Source: Oscillospiraceae bacterium (GTDB taxonomy: Bacteria > Bacillota > Clostridia > Oscillospirales > Acutalibacteraceae). Taken from it: a stretch of DNA of 64,000 nt. The notes below the pieces were generated by a model. That model saw only the letters and a program-made list of their open reading frames with translations. It had not been told where the DNA came from and did not search any database. This document shows positions 19,086 through 28,934 of the stretch, one piece after another. The translations under genes were made by a program, and so were the position numbers. The stretch is taken from contig SVOB01000001.1 in the NCBI GenBank assembly GCA_015066565.1, positions 992,001-1,056,000 of the forward strand. Direction: 5' to 3'. Every line of letters starts with the position of its first letter. Position 1 is the first letter of the stretch.

Positions 19086-20129
19086 ATGAAAAAACTGATT
19101 TCATTTTTATTTATTGCGGTTATCTTTATTAATTCGGCGGCTTTATTTATACTCCCCGACGCTGACGTTTCCGAGCTTGAAAACAGAAGCCTCACGAAAA
19201 GAAAAGATATTTCTCTGAACTTTCTTGACGGCGAATTTCAGAACACGGTTGAAAGCTTTGTTTCCGACCAGTTTCCGCTTCGTGATAAGCTGATTTATCT
19301 TCATACGGGTATGCTTTACGCCTCGGGGCAACGTGAAATTGACGGAGCGTATGTCTGTGACGACGGCAGGCTTGTTCAATACGTTACCGACTCCGATATA
19401 AACAGGGCGACGCTGACCTCTTATGCAAAAAAGGTCAATAAAATAGCCGAAAAAAACACGGTTTACGTAATGTATGTTCCGTCAGCCTGCGTTGAGCTTA
19501 AAGAAAAAATGCCCGGCTCTGCCCCGACTTACAGCTATAACGAGCTTTATGAAGAGCTGATTTCAACGCTGAGTAACGCAAAGCCGATTGATTTGAGCGA
19601 AGCCCTTTCTGACGAGGACTGTTTTTACAGAACCGACCACCACTGGAATTACAGCGGCGCATACAGGGCATACTGCGCTTTTTGTGAGGCAAAGGGCGTT
19701 TCTGCGAAACCGCTTGAAAGCTTTAATTTAAAAACCGTCAGCACGGATTTTCGCGGCACGCTTTTTTCAAAGGTTCCCTTTTCAAAGCAGACAGATGAAA
19801 TAATTATTCCCGATATTTCCGTTTCCGAGATGACTGCCGACGGAGTCGAAACTCCGTTTTACAGTTACAAGGCGCTTGAAAAGAAGGATAAATACAACGT
19901 TTTCCAAGGCGGAAATCACGGCATTGTTGAAATAACAAACGAAAACGGCAACGGAAAAACGCTTCTCATATTAAAGGATTCGTTTGCTAACAGTTTTGTA
20001 CCGTTTATTGCGGAAGAATACTCAAAAATCGTTATGCTTGATGAAAGATACACCTTTGTCAGCCTTGAAAGCTTTGTCGATACCCTCTCCCCTGACGAGA
20101 TACTCGTTCTTCGTGAAATAATCAATTGA
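19086..20129 (+). CDS. DHHW-motif (AlgJ/SGNH-like) surface protein
   Basis: ENRSLTKR...FYRTDHHWNYSGAYRAY...LILKDSFANSFVPFI. Confidence 0.85.
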   Translation: MKKLISFLFIAVIFINSAALFILPDADVSELENRSLTKRKDISLNFLDGEFQNTVESFVSDQFPLRDKLIYLHTGMLYASGQREIDGAYVCDDGRLVQYVTDSDINRATLTSYAKKVNKIAEKNTVYVMYVPSACVELKEKMPGSAPTYSYNELYEELISTLSNAKPIDLSEALSDEDCFYRTDHHWNYSGAYRAYCAFCEAKGVSAKPLESFNLKTVSTDFRGTLFSKVPFSKQTDEIIIPDISVSEMTADGVETPFYSYKALEKKDKYNVFQGGNHGIVEITNENGNGKTLLILKDSFANSFVPFIAEEYSKIVMLDERYTFVSLESFVDTLSPDEILVLREIIN

Positions 20130-20184
20130 AAAACTTCCCTTTCTGTGATAGAATATCCACATAAAAAATGAAAGGGTGAAAAAA

Positions 20185-20583
20185 ATGTCAGAAGAAAAGT
20201 TTAATCCGTTGGTATCTTTTCAGCAGTCAGAGGTTGACGCAGTTTTAATGTATCAGAAGCTTTCCGATTTGGCAAAGGACCCCGGTTTAAAAGAAACCTT
20301 TAAAAAGGCAGCCGCAGACGAAGGCAGGCACGCCGCGATTCTTCGTTCCTTTACGGGCGAAGCGTTAAAGCCGAAAAGCGCTCTCGCCGTAGCAGTTTCA
20401 TCTATGGCAAGGGTTACGGGCATAGGTTTTCTTTTAAAATTTATTTCCGATTTTGAATACGCCGCAGGCAAAAAATATCTGCCGTATGTAAAGGATTACC
20501 CCGAAATCGCAGATATAATCAAAGACGAAGGCACTCACGGCGACATAATGTACAGAGAATATTTAAAATTTAAAAACAGATAA
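20185..20583 (+). CDS. Ferritin-like/rubrerythrin-fold protein
   Basis: QQSEVDAVLMYQKLSDLAKDPGLKETFKKAAADEGRHAAILRSF; DEGTHGDIMYREYL: E/ExxH-like metal motifs. Confidence 0.7.
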   Translation: MSEEKFNPLVSFQQSEVDAVLMYQKLSDLAKDPGLKETFKKAAADEGRHAAILRSFTGEALKPKSALAVAVSSMARVTGIGFLLKFISDFEYAAGKKYLPYVKDYPEIADIIKDEGTHGDIMYREYLKFKNR

Positions 20584-20589
20584 CAAATT

Positions 20590-20628
20590 AAAACGGCAGT
20601 TCGTTTGAACTGCCGTTTCTTTTTTATT
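20590..20628 (+). terminator. Rho-independent terminator
   Basis: AAACGGCAGTTCGTTTGAACTGCCGTTTCTTTTTT. Confidence 0.8.
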
Positions 20629-21475
20629 TAAGTCTGATAGTTTCGCCCGTGTCGATAAGCTCTTTTATAACAGGGCGTTCAAAATCCGTCTGATTTGGCG
20701 TATGGAAAGTCAAAAACAACCTGTCGCCCGAACTGAAAATCATTCCGTGACCGCCGTCATCGGTAATAATCGGGTCAAGGTGGATAAATTCGCCGTCAAT
20801 ATTCCCGTTTGACGAAGCCGCAACGCACTGGGCGTACTTACCGTCAATAAAGGTTGACCACATCATCAGGAGCCTTCCGCCCTTTGTTCTGTAAAGGAAC
20901 GGGCCGTCGGTTATATAATGCTTATCCCTTTCGGGCTTTTTTACCCATTTCGGCGAGGAGCCGCGGAAAATTGTAACAGGCTTGCCTACAGCTTTTTTAA
21001 GGTCGTCGCTTAAAGGAAGATATTCAACAGTTCCGTCAAGTATCTGAACATGCTCGTGACAGAAAACAAGATATGGTTTGTTATTCTTATCAACATAAAG
21101 CGTGCCGTCAAGGCTGAACCAGTTTTCAGGCGTTAAAGCGCCGTCGGAGTGAGGCGTGAACTCGCCGAGAGGACTGTCGCTTTTTAAAACATAGGTTCCC
21201 CTGTTGTCATTCGGCTGAGTAAAGGTTATGAACATATAATACTTTCCGCCGTATTTATGAACCTCGGGCGCCCAGTTGACTTCCCTGTTCAGGTTATGCT
21301 TAACCGAATCGAAGCAACAAACCGGCTCCGACCAGTTTTCAAGGTCATCGGACACATATACGTCAACGCCGCCGACCTTACAGCCGAAGTTTTTTGCCCT
21401 TGTTCCGTACATATAGAATTTTCCGTTTTCATTTAAAATAAACGGGTCTCTTATATTAATATCGGTAAGTTTCAT
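20624..21475 (-). CDS. Glycoside hydrolase family 43-like protein
   Basis: NIRDPFILNENGKFYMYGT...WAPEVHKYGGKYYMFIT...FSLDGTLYVDKNNKPYLVFCHE five-bladed propeller motifs. Confidence 0.88.
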   Translation of the reverse strand: MKLTDINIRDPFILNENGKFYMYGTRAKNFGCKVGGVDVYVSDDLENWSEPVCCFDSVKHNLNREVNWAPEVHKYGGKYYMFITFTQPNDNRGTYVLKSDSPLGEFTPHSDGALTPENWFSLDGTLYVDKNNKPYLVFCHEHVQILDGTVEYLPLSDDLKKAVGKPVTIFRGSSPKWVKKPERDKHYITDGPFLYRTKGGRLLMMWSTFIDGKYAQCVAASSNGNIDGEFIHLDPIITDDGGHGMIFSSGDRLFLTFHTPNQTDFERPVIKELIDTGETIRLK

Positions 21476-21502
21476 TTAATCACCCCGATTAATTATAATA
21501 TA

Positions 21503-21536
21503 AAAACAACTCCCCTGACAAGAGAGTTGTTTTTTT
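21503..21536 (-). terminator. Rho-independent terminator for ACT/paaK operon
   Basis: On the minus strand: ACAACTC-tcttgtcaggg-GAGTTGTTTTTATA. Confidence 0.7.
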
Positions 21537-21539
21537 CTT

Positions 21540-21977
21540 TTATATTGCGTTGACCTCTTCCTGAGAAAGAATTTTAATTCCCTTTTCGTTAAGAACGTCT
21601 ATAGCCGCCTGGGAATTCTTTTCCTTAACTCTGAAAATCATACAGGCCGTTTCAGCCTTTTTAGCGATAACCGCATAGATATATTCAACGCCGATTTCCT
21701 TTTCGGTCAAAGCGTCAAGCACATCAGCCATACCGCCCGGAACGTCGGGAATAACAACCGCAATAACAGGTGTTTTCTGGAAAATCCAACCGTCAGCCGA
21801 AAGAACCTCAGCCGCTTTCTCGGGATTGTCGGCGATAATTCTGACTATGCCGAATTCCTTTGTGTCTGCTATTGAAATTGTTCTCATATCAATTCCGTTA
21901 TCAGCGAGAAGCCTTGTCAGCTCGGCAATTCTTCCGAAACGGTTTTCAATAAAAATTGATAACTGCGTTACAAACAT
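21540..21977 (-). CDS. ACT-domain protein (tandem ACT)
   Basis: QLSIFIENRFGRIAELTRLLADNGIDMRTISIADTKEFGIVRII...VVIPDVPGGMADVLDALTEKEIGVEYIYA. Confidence 0.88.
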   Translation of the reverse strand: MFVTQLSIFIENRFGRIAELTRLLADNGIDMRTISIADTKEFGIVRIIADNPEKAAEVLSADGWIFQKTPVIAVVIPDVPGGMADVLDALTEKEIGVEYIYAVIAKKAETACMIFRVKEKNSQAAIDVLNEKGIKILSQEEVNAI

Positions 21978-21990
21978 TTTTATCCCTCCG

Positions 21991-23289
21991 TTAAATCTTA
22001 CGCTTGTCGATAATTCTTACAGCCTTGCCCTCGCTTCTTGCGATTGATTTCGGCTCGACAATATGTACAGCCGCCTTAATACCGAGCATAGCCTTAAGGT
22101 CGTTTACAAGCTGTTTTTCTCTTTCGGAAATACCCATTGTGGTATCCGTCAGCATTTCGGGTGTAATTTCAACGTTTACGTCAAGGGTATCGGAATTATT
22201 AACCCTGTCAACGATTATCTGGTAGTTAGCCTGATAGCCGTCCTTAATAAGAACGGTTTCAATCTGTGACGGGAATACGTTTACGCCGCGGATAATAAGC
22301 ATATCGTCGGTTCTTCCCATAAGTCTTGACATTTTGACGTGAGTTCTTCCGCACGAGCACTGTTTTCTTGAAAGAACGCATAAATCTCTTGTGCGGTAAC
22401 GAAGAAGCGGGAAAGCCTCTTTATCAATACAGGTGAAAACAAGCTCGCCTACGCTTCCCTCGGGAAGCACCTCGCCTGTTTCGGGGTCTATAATTTCGGC
22501 TATGAAATGGTCTTCGTTAATATGCATTCCGTTTTGCTCTTCACATTCAAACGAAACGCCGGGGCCTGAAATTTCGGTAAGTCCGTAAATATCGTAAGCC
22601 TTGATGCCGAGACCCTTTTCAATGCTCTTTCTCATCTCTTCGCTCCACGCCTCAGCGCCGAAGATTCCTGCTTTAAGCTTTATTTGGTCTCTTACGCCTC
22701 TTTCGTTTATCGACTCTGAAAGATAAGCCGCATAAGAAGGAGTACAGCAAATAATTGTTGAACCGAGGTCGGTCATAAACTGAATCTGTCTTTCGGTGTT
22801 ACCCGAGGACATAGGAAGCGTAAGGCATCCTACCTTATGAGAACCGCCGTTCAGACCCGGTCCGCCTGTGAAAAGGCCGTAGCCATAAGAAACATGGCAA
22901 ACGTCATCCTTTGTTCCGCCCGCCGCAACAATTGCTCTCGCGCAGCACTCCTCCCAGATATCAATATCATGCTGAGTATAAAAGGCAACAACACGTCTGC
23001 CCGTTGTTCCGCTGGTTGACTGTATTCTGACACATTCGCTCAGGGGCTTGCCCATAAGTCCGTAAGGATAAGCGTCCCTGAGGTCGCTCTTCATTAAAAA
23101 CGGAAGCTTGTGAAGGTCGTCTATGGATTTAATATCCTCGGGTTTTACGCCCTTTTCGTCCATTTTCTTCCTGTAATACTCGACGTTTTCATAGACACGT
23201 TTAACTTGTTTAACAAGCTTTTCATTCTGAATGGCTATAATTTTATCTCTTGAAGCGCATTCAATTTCTTTCTGGTAATAATTGCCCAT
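21991..23289 (-). CDS. paaK: Phenylacetate-CoA ligase-family AMP-forming enzyme
   Basis: RIQSTSGTTGRRVV; YGLTEISGPGVSFEC; LRYRTRDL; paired with ACT-domain gene. Confidence 0.93.
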   Translation of the reverse strand: MGNYYQKEIECASRDKIIAIQNEKLVKQVKRVYENVEYYRKKMDEKGVKPEDIKSIDDLHKLPFLMKSDLRDAYPYGLMGKPLSECVRIQSTSGTTGRRVVAFYTQHDIDIWEECCARAIVAAGGTKDDVCHVSYGYGLFTGGPGLNGGSHKVGCLTLPMSSGNTERQIQFMTDLGSTIICCTPSYAAYLSESINERGVRDQIKLKAGIFGAEAWSEEMRKSIEKGLGIKAYDIYGLTEISGPGVSFECEEQNGMHINEDHFIAEIIDPETGEVLPEGSVGELVFTCIDKEAFPLLRYRTRDLCVLSRKQCSCGRTHVKMSRLMGRTDDMLIIRGVNVFPSQIETVLIKDGYQANYQIIVDRVNNSDTLDVNVEITPEMLTDTTMGISEREKQLVNDLKAMLGIKAAVHIVEPKSIARSEGKAVRIIDKRKI

Positions 23290-23504
23290 TGGTAGTCACG
23301 TCCCTTCTCTTTTTTATTATTTTGCTTTTTTGCTTTAATCTGCTAAAATTTATTAGTAAAGATTATAATACAATTATTCTTTTTTTACAAGAGAAAAAAG
23401 TCATTTTTTTATGAACAGTCGGTAAATCTTTTTACTATTGAAAAACATCTTTTATTGGTTTATAATGGAAGAGCGAATATCCGTTTAAAAAAGGTGATTT
23501 TAAT

Positions 23505-24344
23505 ATGAACAGAAACTGGATTAACGACAAAACGGTTGTCATTACCGGCGCTTCGGGCGGTATGGGTAAAGGTATAGCAATAAAACTCATAAACGAGCAT
23601 AACTGTACCGTTATCGGCATAGCCAGAAGCGAAGAAAAAATGAAAAAGGTTGTTGAAGAGCTCGGTGAAAACGCCTCGAGATTTTCGTATAAGCTCTTTG
23701 ACGTTTCGAGCGAACAGAACTGGCTCGATTTTGCTGAAGAATTAAAACAGAACGGAACTAAAATCGACGTTCTTATAAACAACGCGGGAATTCTTCCGAA
23801 ATTTGACCGTTTCCAGAATTATGAGGTCAGCGAAATTGAAAAAGCGATGAACATCAATTTCTATTCGGCTGTTTATTCAATGCACGCTCTTTTACCTATG
23901 CTTTTGGAATCGGACTCCCCCGCCATAATCAACGTCGATTCCTCCGCGGCTCTTATGTCGCTTGCAGGCACGTCGGTTTATTCGGCAAGCAAATCCGCCC
24001 TCAAGGCTCTTACCGAGTCAATCCGTGAGGAATTAAGGGGCAAATGCTACGTCGGAATTATCTGTCCCGGCTTTACAAAGACCGATATTTTCCGAAACCA
24101 GAGCGAATCCGACGACAAGGCTCAGAAAGCGCTTAATATGGTCAGCACCTCTTGCGAGAGAATGGTAAAAATGATTATGAGCGATATTAAGTCCAAGCGT
24201 CCGCTCGGCGTTCACGGCTTTGACGCGGCGTTTATGAACTATTTCGGAAGAATCACACCCGTTCAGGGCGGCAGACTTTTCAGCGCGGTAATGAAGGCGT
24301 CGAAGCTTCCGCTTTTCGACCCTGTATTCAAGGATAAAAAATAA
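23505..24344 (+). CDS. Short-chain dehydrogenase/reductase
   Basis: TGASGGMGKGI; NNAGI; YSASKSALKALTESIREEL. Confidence 0.92.
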   Translation: MNRNWINDKTVVITGASGGMGKGIAIKLINEHNCTVIGIARSEEKMKKVVEELGENASRFSYKLFDVSSEQNWLDFAEELKQNGTKIDVLINNAGILPKFDRFQNYEVSEIEKAMNINFYSAVYSMHALLPMLLESDSPAIINVDSSAALMSLAGTSVYSASKSALKALTESIREELRGKCYVGIICPGFTKTDIFRNQSESDDKAQKALNMVSTSCERMVKMIMSDIKSKRPLGVHGFDAAFMNYFGRITPVQGGRLFSAVMKASKLPLFDPVFKDKK

Positions 24345-24369
24345 TCACTTATAAAAAGGAGAAAGCATT

Positions 24370-25395
24370 ATGAAGGTATTTATGATCGGCGGCACAGGTC
24401 TTCTCGGCTGTGAAGCAGCCACAACCCTTATCAAAAGAGGTCACAGCGTAACAAGCGTTGCTCTTCCTCCCCTTCCCGAAGGCGCGCCTATCCCCGAGGA
24501 AATGGAAATCGTTTTCGGCGACATCAACAAGAAAACCGACGAGGAAATCGAAGAGATGCTCAAGGGCAGCGATTGCTTCATTTTTGCGGCAGGCGTTGAC
24601 GAAAGAGTTGAATTCCCCCATCCCGTAATGGACTACTATTACAAGTATAACATTGCTCCTCTTGAGAGAATTTTCCCGCTTTGTAAAAAAGCCGGCGTCA
24701 AGAGAGCAGTTGTTCTCGGCTCGTATTTCGCTTATCTCGCGAAGCTTCGCCCCGATATGAATCTGGTTGAAAACAACCCGTATTTCAAATCGCGTCTTAT
24801 TCAGGAAGATGTTTGTAAGAACGCCTGCGACGAGAATTTCAGCGTTGCGGTTCTTGAACTCCCCTACATTTTCGGAACTCAGCCCGGAAGAAAGCCCGTA
24901 TGGACTGTTCTTATTGAGCAGATTGCGGGTATGGACAAGCTTCCCTTCACCCTTTATCCAAAAGGCGGTACGGCTATGCTTACCTGCCGTCAGGTCGGCC
25001 AGGCAATTGCAGGCGCCGCTGAAAATAAAGCGGGCAAGCGTTTCTTTGAAGCAATCCCTATCGGTATGTATAATATGAAATGGAATGAATTCCTCGGCTA
25101 TGTTTACGAAGCGCGCGGAATGCATAACAGAAAGATAGTCGGTATTCCTCCGTGGATGATGAAAATGGGCATGGGCAGTATCGTCAAGGATTATAAGGAA
25201 AGAGGTATTGAAAGCGGTATGGACCCGCTTCAGCTTCCCTATATTATGGATATTGACCTGTTCATCGACAACAAATACTGTCTTGACCTCGGCGTTGAGG
25301 AGGACGATATTGCAGAAGCTATTACCGATTCAATCAAGGTTTCCGTCGCTTCCTATGAGGGCACGGTTAAGCTTCTTGAAATGAAAGGCGAATAA
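24370..25395 (+). CDS. NAD(P)-dependent epimerase/dehydratase-like protein
   Basis: MIGGTGLLGCEAATTLIKRGHSV Rossmann motif; extended SDR length. Confidence 0.85.
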   Translation: MKVFMIGGTGLLGCEAATTLIKRGHSVTSVALPPLPEGAPIPEEMEIVFGDINKKTDEEIEEMLKGSDCFIFAAGVDERVEFPHPVMDYYYKYNIAPLERIFPLCKKAGVKRAVVLGSYFAYLAKLRPDMNLVENNPYFKSRLIQEDVCKNACDENFSVAVLELPYIFGTQPGRKPVWTVLIEQIAGMDKLPFTLYPKGGTAMLTCRQVGQAIAGAAENKAGKRFFEAIPIGMYNMKWNEFLGYVYEARGMHNRKIVGIPPWMMKMGMGSIVKDYKERGIESGMDPLQLPYIMDIDLFIDNKYCLDLGVEEDDIAEAITDSIKVSVASYEGTVKLLEMKGE

Positions 25396-25414
25396 TTTAA
25401 TCTTTTCAACAAAA

Positions 25415-25437
25415 AAGCCCTCTCAATGAGAGGGCTT
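25415..25437. terminator. Bidirectional-type terminator hairpin
   Basis: AAGCCCTCTCAATGAGAGGGCTT between convergent genes. Confidence 0.8.
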
Positions 25438-25457
25438 CTTCTTTTGGTTTTTATTTA

Positions 25458-27128
25458 TCAGTCAGCGTTTTCAACTGCTTCCTCAAGCCACGAGGTGTCC
25501 TCATCCTTTGAAGACTCGCCGTGTTTAACCTGAGTGATAACGATAAGTCCCAGTGCAAACATAATAGCGCAGAACAGGAACATAAAGTTATAATCCTCTC
25601 CGAAGAGACCGATAAGTCCGCCGCAGAGAATCGGGCCTGTGATAGCCGCCGAGAAGGTTGCTGTATAATAGTAACCTGTAAATGTTCCGACATAGTCGCG
25701 TCCGCCGATAGCAAGAACAAGCGGAAGTGTATTGATATTAATACAACCGACTGCCGCGCCGCCGACAACAAGAGCAATCCAGAGAACAACCCAGGTGAAC
25801 ATCCTGTTATTAACAAACTGCGAAACCGCAAGATAAATAACGAACATTACAACGATTACCAGAAGACCGGCAATAATCGTTTTCTTTCTGCCGAGCTTTC
25901 TGCCCATTGCGCCTGCGGGAATACCGAAAGCAGCAAGAGAAACGGCAAACACAGCCATCATAAGGGTTGAATAAATCGGCTTGACATTAAGCGTGTCAAG
26001 AGCAAAGTTTGTAAAGTTCGGTACGATAGCCTCCGTAGCGTTATTAATAAGGAACAGCGCCGCAAGCATTACAAGAAGACTTCTTCTTTCCTCCTTTGAA
26101 ATGGGGAGGTCTTTAATCTTGATTTTCTTTGCCTTTTCGCCTTCCGCCTTTTCAATGACAATATCCTTTGAAAGGTCGTACTGCTTATTTCTCTTATAGA
26201 AAATTACAAGAACAACAAGGCAGAGAATTGAAACAACAGCCGCAACAAGGAAAATAGGCGTATAATTAACATACATAGGGTTTCCGTCGGCACCGATTGC
26301 GGCAACCTTCTGAGCGACAAGGTTCTTTTCCTCACCCGTACCCGAAAGGGTTGTACCGTTGAGATAAAGCTTATCTCTGCCCGAAGCTATAAAGTTTTCA
26401 ACGTGCTCTTTATATTCGGCAAGTGTGGGGTCAAAGTTGTTGAAATATTTAACAACAGGGTTACCCGAAGCGTCAACCTGAAGAATCTGTCCGAGCGAAT
26501 TGGTCTTCGCCTTGAGAGCCTCCTGCATTGACGTGAAGCCGAGAAGTCCGACAAGAGCCGTTGCGATTGTGCCGATTACAAAGCCTATCATCTGACCTAC
26601 GCCGCCCATAATGTTGATTACGGCGTTAGCGTCCGACTGAAGATGCGAAGGCGTAAAGTCGGGCATAAGCGATACAACGGGTGAACGCCATACTGACATA
26701 GTGAAGTTGAAGAAAATGATTACAGCCATCATAAGCGCGATTGAAAGGATACCCGCCTTAAGAGTCGCCGCAACGGGAATAAGGCTGAAGAACAGCGCGC
26801 AAATCGGCAGACAGATGATTATGTAAGGCATTCTCTTACCCCATTTTGTATGGGTGCTGTCGCTTCGTTTGCCGAAATACGGCTGGAAGATAACGCCGAA
26901 GATGTTATCAATCGTCATAATCGCGTTAACAAGAAGCGCAACGGAAAGAATACCGGGAAGCGCTTCGCCGCCGTTTGTTATTTCGGTGAGCTTTGCTCTG
27001 AATATTACGGGGACGTATGAATTGTAAACTGACCACATAAGCATACAGCCCATAAATCCGAAGCCGATAAGGAACGTTCTTTTATAATTAAGACCGTTTC
27101 CCTTTTTCTTGGTTTTAGGCATTTTCAA
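25458..27128 (-). CDS. MFS transporter, GPH/SLC45-like
   Basis: About 12 TM segments; FGVIFQPYFGKRSDSTHTKWGKRMPYI; large extramembrane insertion (about 226-300) between TM bundles. Confidence 0.85.
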   Translation of the reverse strand: MKMPKTKKKGNGLNYKRTFLIGFGFMGCMLMWSVYNSYVPVIFRAKLTEITNGGEALPGILSVALLVNAIMTIDNIFGVIFQPYFGKRSDSTHTKWGKRMPYIIICLPICALFFSLIPVAATLKAGILSIALMMAVIIFFNFTMSVWRSPVVSLMPDFTPSHLQSDANAVINIMGGVGQMIGFVIGTIATALVGLLGFTSMQEALKAKTNSLGQILQVDASGNPVVKYFNNFDPTLAEYKEHVENFIASGRDKLYLNGTTLSGTGEEKNLVAQKVAAIGADGNPMYVNYTPIFLVAAVVSILCLVVLVIFYKRNKQYDLSKDIVIEKAEGEKAKKIKIKDLPISKEERRSLLVMLAALFLINNATEAIVPNFTNFALDTLNVKPIYSTLMMAVFAVSLAAFGIPAGAMGRKLGRKKTIIAGLLVIVVMFVIYLAVSQFVNNRMFTWVVLWIALVVGGAAVGCININTLPLVLAIGGRDYVGTFTGYYYTATFSAAITGPILCGGLIGLFGEDYNFMFLFCAIMFALGLIVITQVKHGESSKDEDTSWLEEAVENAD

Positions 27129-27214
27129 AACTCCTTTTGGGGATTAAAAAATCCCGTTTATTAATACTTCTATATTCTACCAAATATATGTATTTTTTTC
27201 AAGTCATAACAATA

Positions 27215-27244
27215 AAAAGAGCAGTTATTAAAACTGCCCTTTTT
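27215..27244 (-). terminator. Rho-independent terminator
   Basis: Minus strand AAAGGGCAGTTTTAATAACTGCTCTTTTTAT. Confidence 0.65.
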
Positions 27245-27245
27245 A

Positions 27246-27533
27246 TCAGTCTGTAGTCAATTCCGTTGTTGTGTCTGCTTTTTTCTCGTCCTTCTTGCTT
27301 TCCTTTTCGCTTTCTTTTTCGCTCTTTTCCTCGCTCAGTTCGCTTTCGTTGTCAATAATATCGGTTGACATATCGCTCACTGCTGAGGAGAGGTCGCTGG
27401 AAACGTCGCTCACAACAGAGCCTGCAACTCCGTTTTTATTGGAAGCCGTTGTTCCGTTTTCGGTTTTATTTCCGCAAGCGGCAAGCGAAAGAGCAATAAA
27501 CGCCGCAAGACAGACAGCTAATATTTTTTTCAT
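27246..27533 (-). CDS. Small lipoprotein of unknown function
   Basis: MKKILAVCLAAFIALSLAACGNKTE lipobox; acidic/Ser-Lys-rich remainder; internal ATG preferred over ORF start. Confidence 0.6.
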   Translation of the reverse strand: MKKILAVCLAAFIALSLAACGNKTENGTTASNKNGVAGSVVSDVSSDLSSAVSDMSTDIIDNESELSEEKSEKESEKESKKDEKKADTTTELTTD

Positions 27534-27609
27534 ATAAAAACACTCCTTTTGTTTGTACGTTTTAAGTATCTGCAAAAAGGAGTGTTTAATTACTGTCAAA
27601 AAATGGAAA

Positions 27610-28314
27610 TTATTTTTTAAAGGGGAAAACGTACATATAAATCGAAAGGAAATGAAGCACGCTCGCCGCCACTATAAAAATATGGAAAACGAAATGGAAA
27701 TACTTTTTCTTTTTGCCTATTCCGTAAAGGATTGCGCCGAGAGTATAAACAACGCCACCCGCAATAAGAAGAATAAGTCCCGTTCTCGGGAAGAATTCAT
27801 AAAGATACTTCATTGTAAGAAGCGTTGACCAGCCGACCGCAAGATAAAGCACCATCTGAAGCCATTTCGTCTTTTCAAAAAGGGTCATTGTCAGTGAAAT
27901 ACCGAGAGCCACCGCGCCCCACGCTACGCCGAGCATTGTCCAACCGACCCACGCTTTAATGGGTAAAAGAACAAAAACCGCATAAGGAGTCATAGTTCCC
28001 GCTATGGCAAGGAAAATCATTGAATGGTCAACCATACGCATTACCTTTTTGCCCTTGTTCGGACGAAGCCCGTGATAGACCGCCGAGCAGGAGAACATAA
28101 ACAGCATACATACGCAGTATATAAAGCCGACTAAAGCAACCTTTAAACTATGAAGCGTTATCGCCCTGTAAATAGTAAACGCAAGGAAAACAAAGCAGGC
28201 CGCGCCGCCCGCCATATGAGAAATGGAGTTCATCCAATCCTCTTTTCTTGAATAATTAACAAGATGAACCTTATCAAGATATCCCACTGTCTTAAATCTC
28301 CTTTCCGAAATCAA
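27610..28314 (-). CDS. Hemolysin III family (YqfA/PAQR-like) membrane protein
   Basis: NSISHMAGGAACFVFL; MFMFSCSAVYHGL; MVDHSMIFLAIAGTMTPY; HFVFHIFIVAASVLHFLSI. Confidence 0.93.
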   Translation of the reverse strand: MISERRFKTVGYLDKVHLVNYSRKEDWMNSISHMAGGAACFVFLAFTIYRAITLHSLKVALVGFIYCVCMLFMFSCSAVYHGLRPNKGKKVMRMVDHSMIFLAIAGTMTPYAVFVLLPIKAWVGWTMLGVAWGAVALGISLTMTLFEKTKWLQMVLYLAVGWSTLLTMKYLYEFFPRTGLILLIAGGVVYTLGAILYGIGKKKKYFHFVFHIFIVAASVLHFLSIYMYVFPFKK

Positions 28315-28382
28315 TAATTTTTCTCATACCGAAGAAAATCTTTTAAAAAGTATAACACTTTGAAAAAATGATTTCAAGATTT

Positions 28383-28934
28383 TTACAGTTCAAAAATCTT
28401 ACAGTTTATTTTTTCGGCGTGATTTTTTTCGTGAAGAACGGCTATTACGGTCTTTCCCTCGGTAGCTTTGTTTATTGTTTCGCTTGCTTTTTCTATATTT
28501 TTTCCGTCAAGACCCGTAAACGGCTCGTCAAAAATATAAATTTCGCTCTTTTTACATAAGGCTCGGGCGATAGCGGCTCTTCTCGCCATTCCGCCGCTGA
28601 GAGCCGAGGGATATTCGCCCTTTTCGTTTATCAGATTAAGCGACGAAAGTATTTCTTCGGGCTTTTCACAACCTGTCATTTCCCTTATGTTTTCTTCAAC
28701 CGTGAGAAACGGCAAAAGCCTGTCCTCCTGAAAGACAGCCGAAATATCGCCCGTAACGGTTATCTCGCCGCTGTCGGGCTTTTCAAGCCCCATAATAAGC
28801 CGAAGAACGGTTGTTTTTCCCTTTCCCGACTCGCCGTAAAGACAAAGCCTTTCGCCGTCCTCAACCTTAAGATTAAAGTCCTTGAGAACCTGCTTTTCAC
28901 CGTAGGAGAAGCAGACATTTTTAAATTCAATCAT
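28383..28934 (-). CDS. ABC transporter ATP-binding protein (NitT/TauT/SsuB type)
   Basis: GESGKGKTTVLRLIMG; LSGGMARRAAIARAL; IYIFDEPFTGLD. Confidence 0.93.
   Translation of the reverse strand: MIEFKNVCFSYGEKQVLKDFNLKVEDGERLCLYGESGKGKTTVLRLIMGLEKPDSGEITVTGDISAVFQEDRLLPFLTVEENIREMTGCEKPEEILSSLNLINEKGEYPSALSGGMARRAAIARALCKKSEIYIFDEPFTGLDGKNIEKASETINKATEGKTVIAVLHEKNHAEKINCKIFEL

Noticed and set aside
24349-25125. 258-aa - ORF antisense to the epimerase-like gene
   Set aside because: Shadow of the sense frame with GGTGLLG motif; no independent coding evidence.
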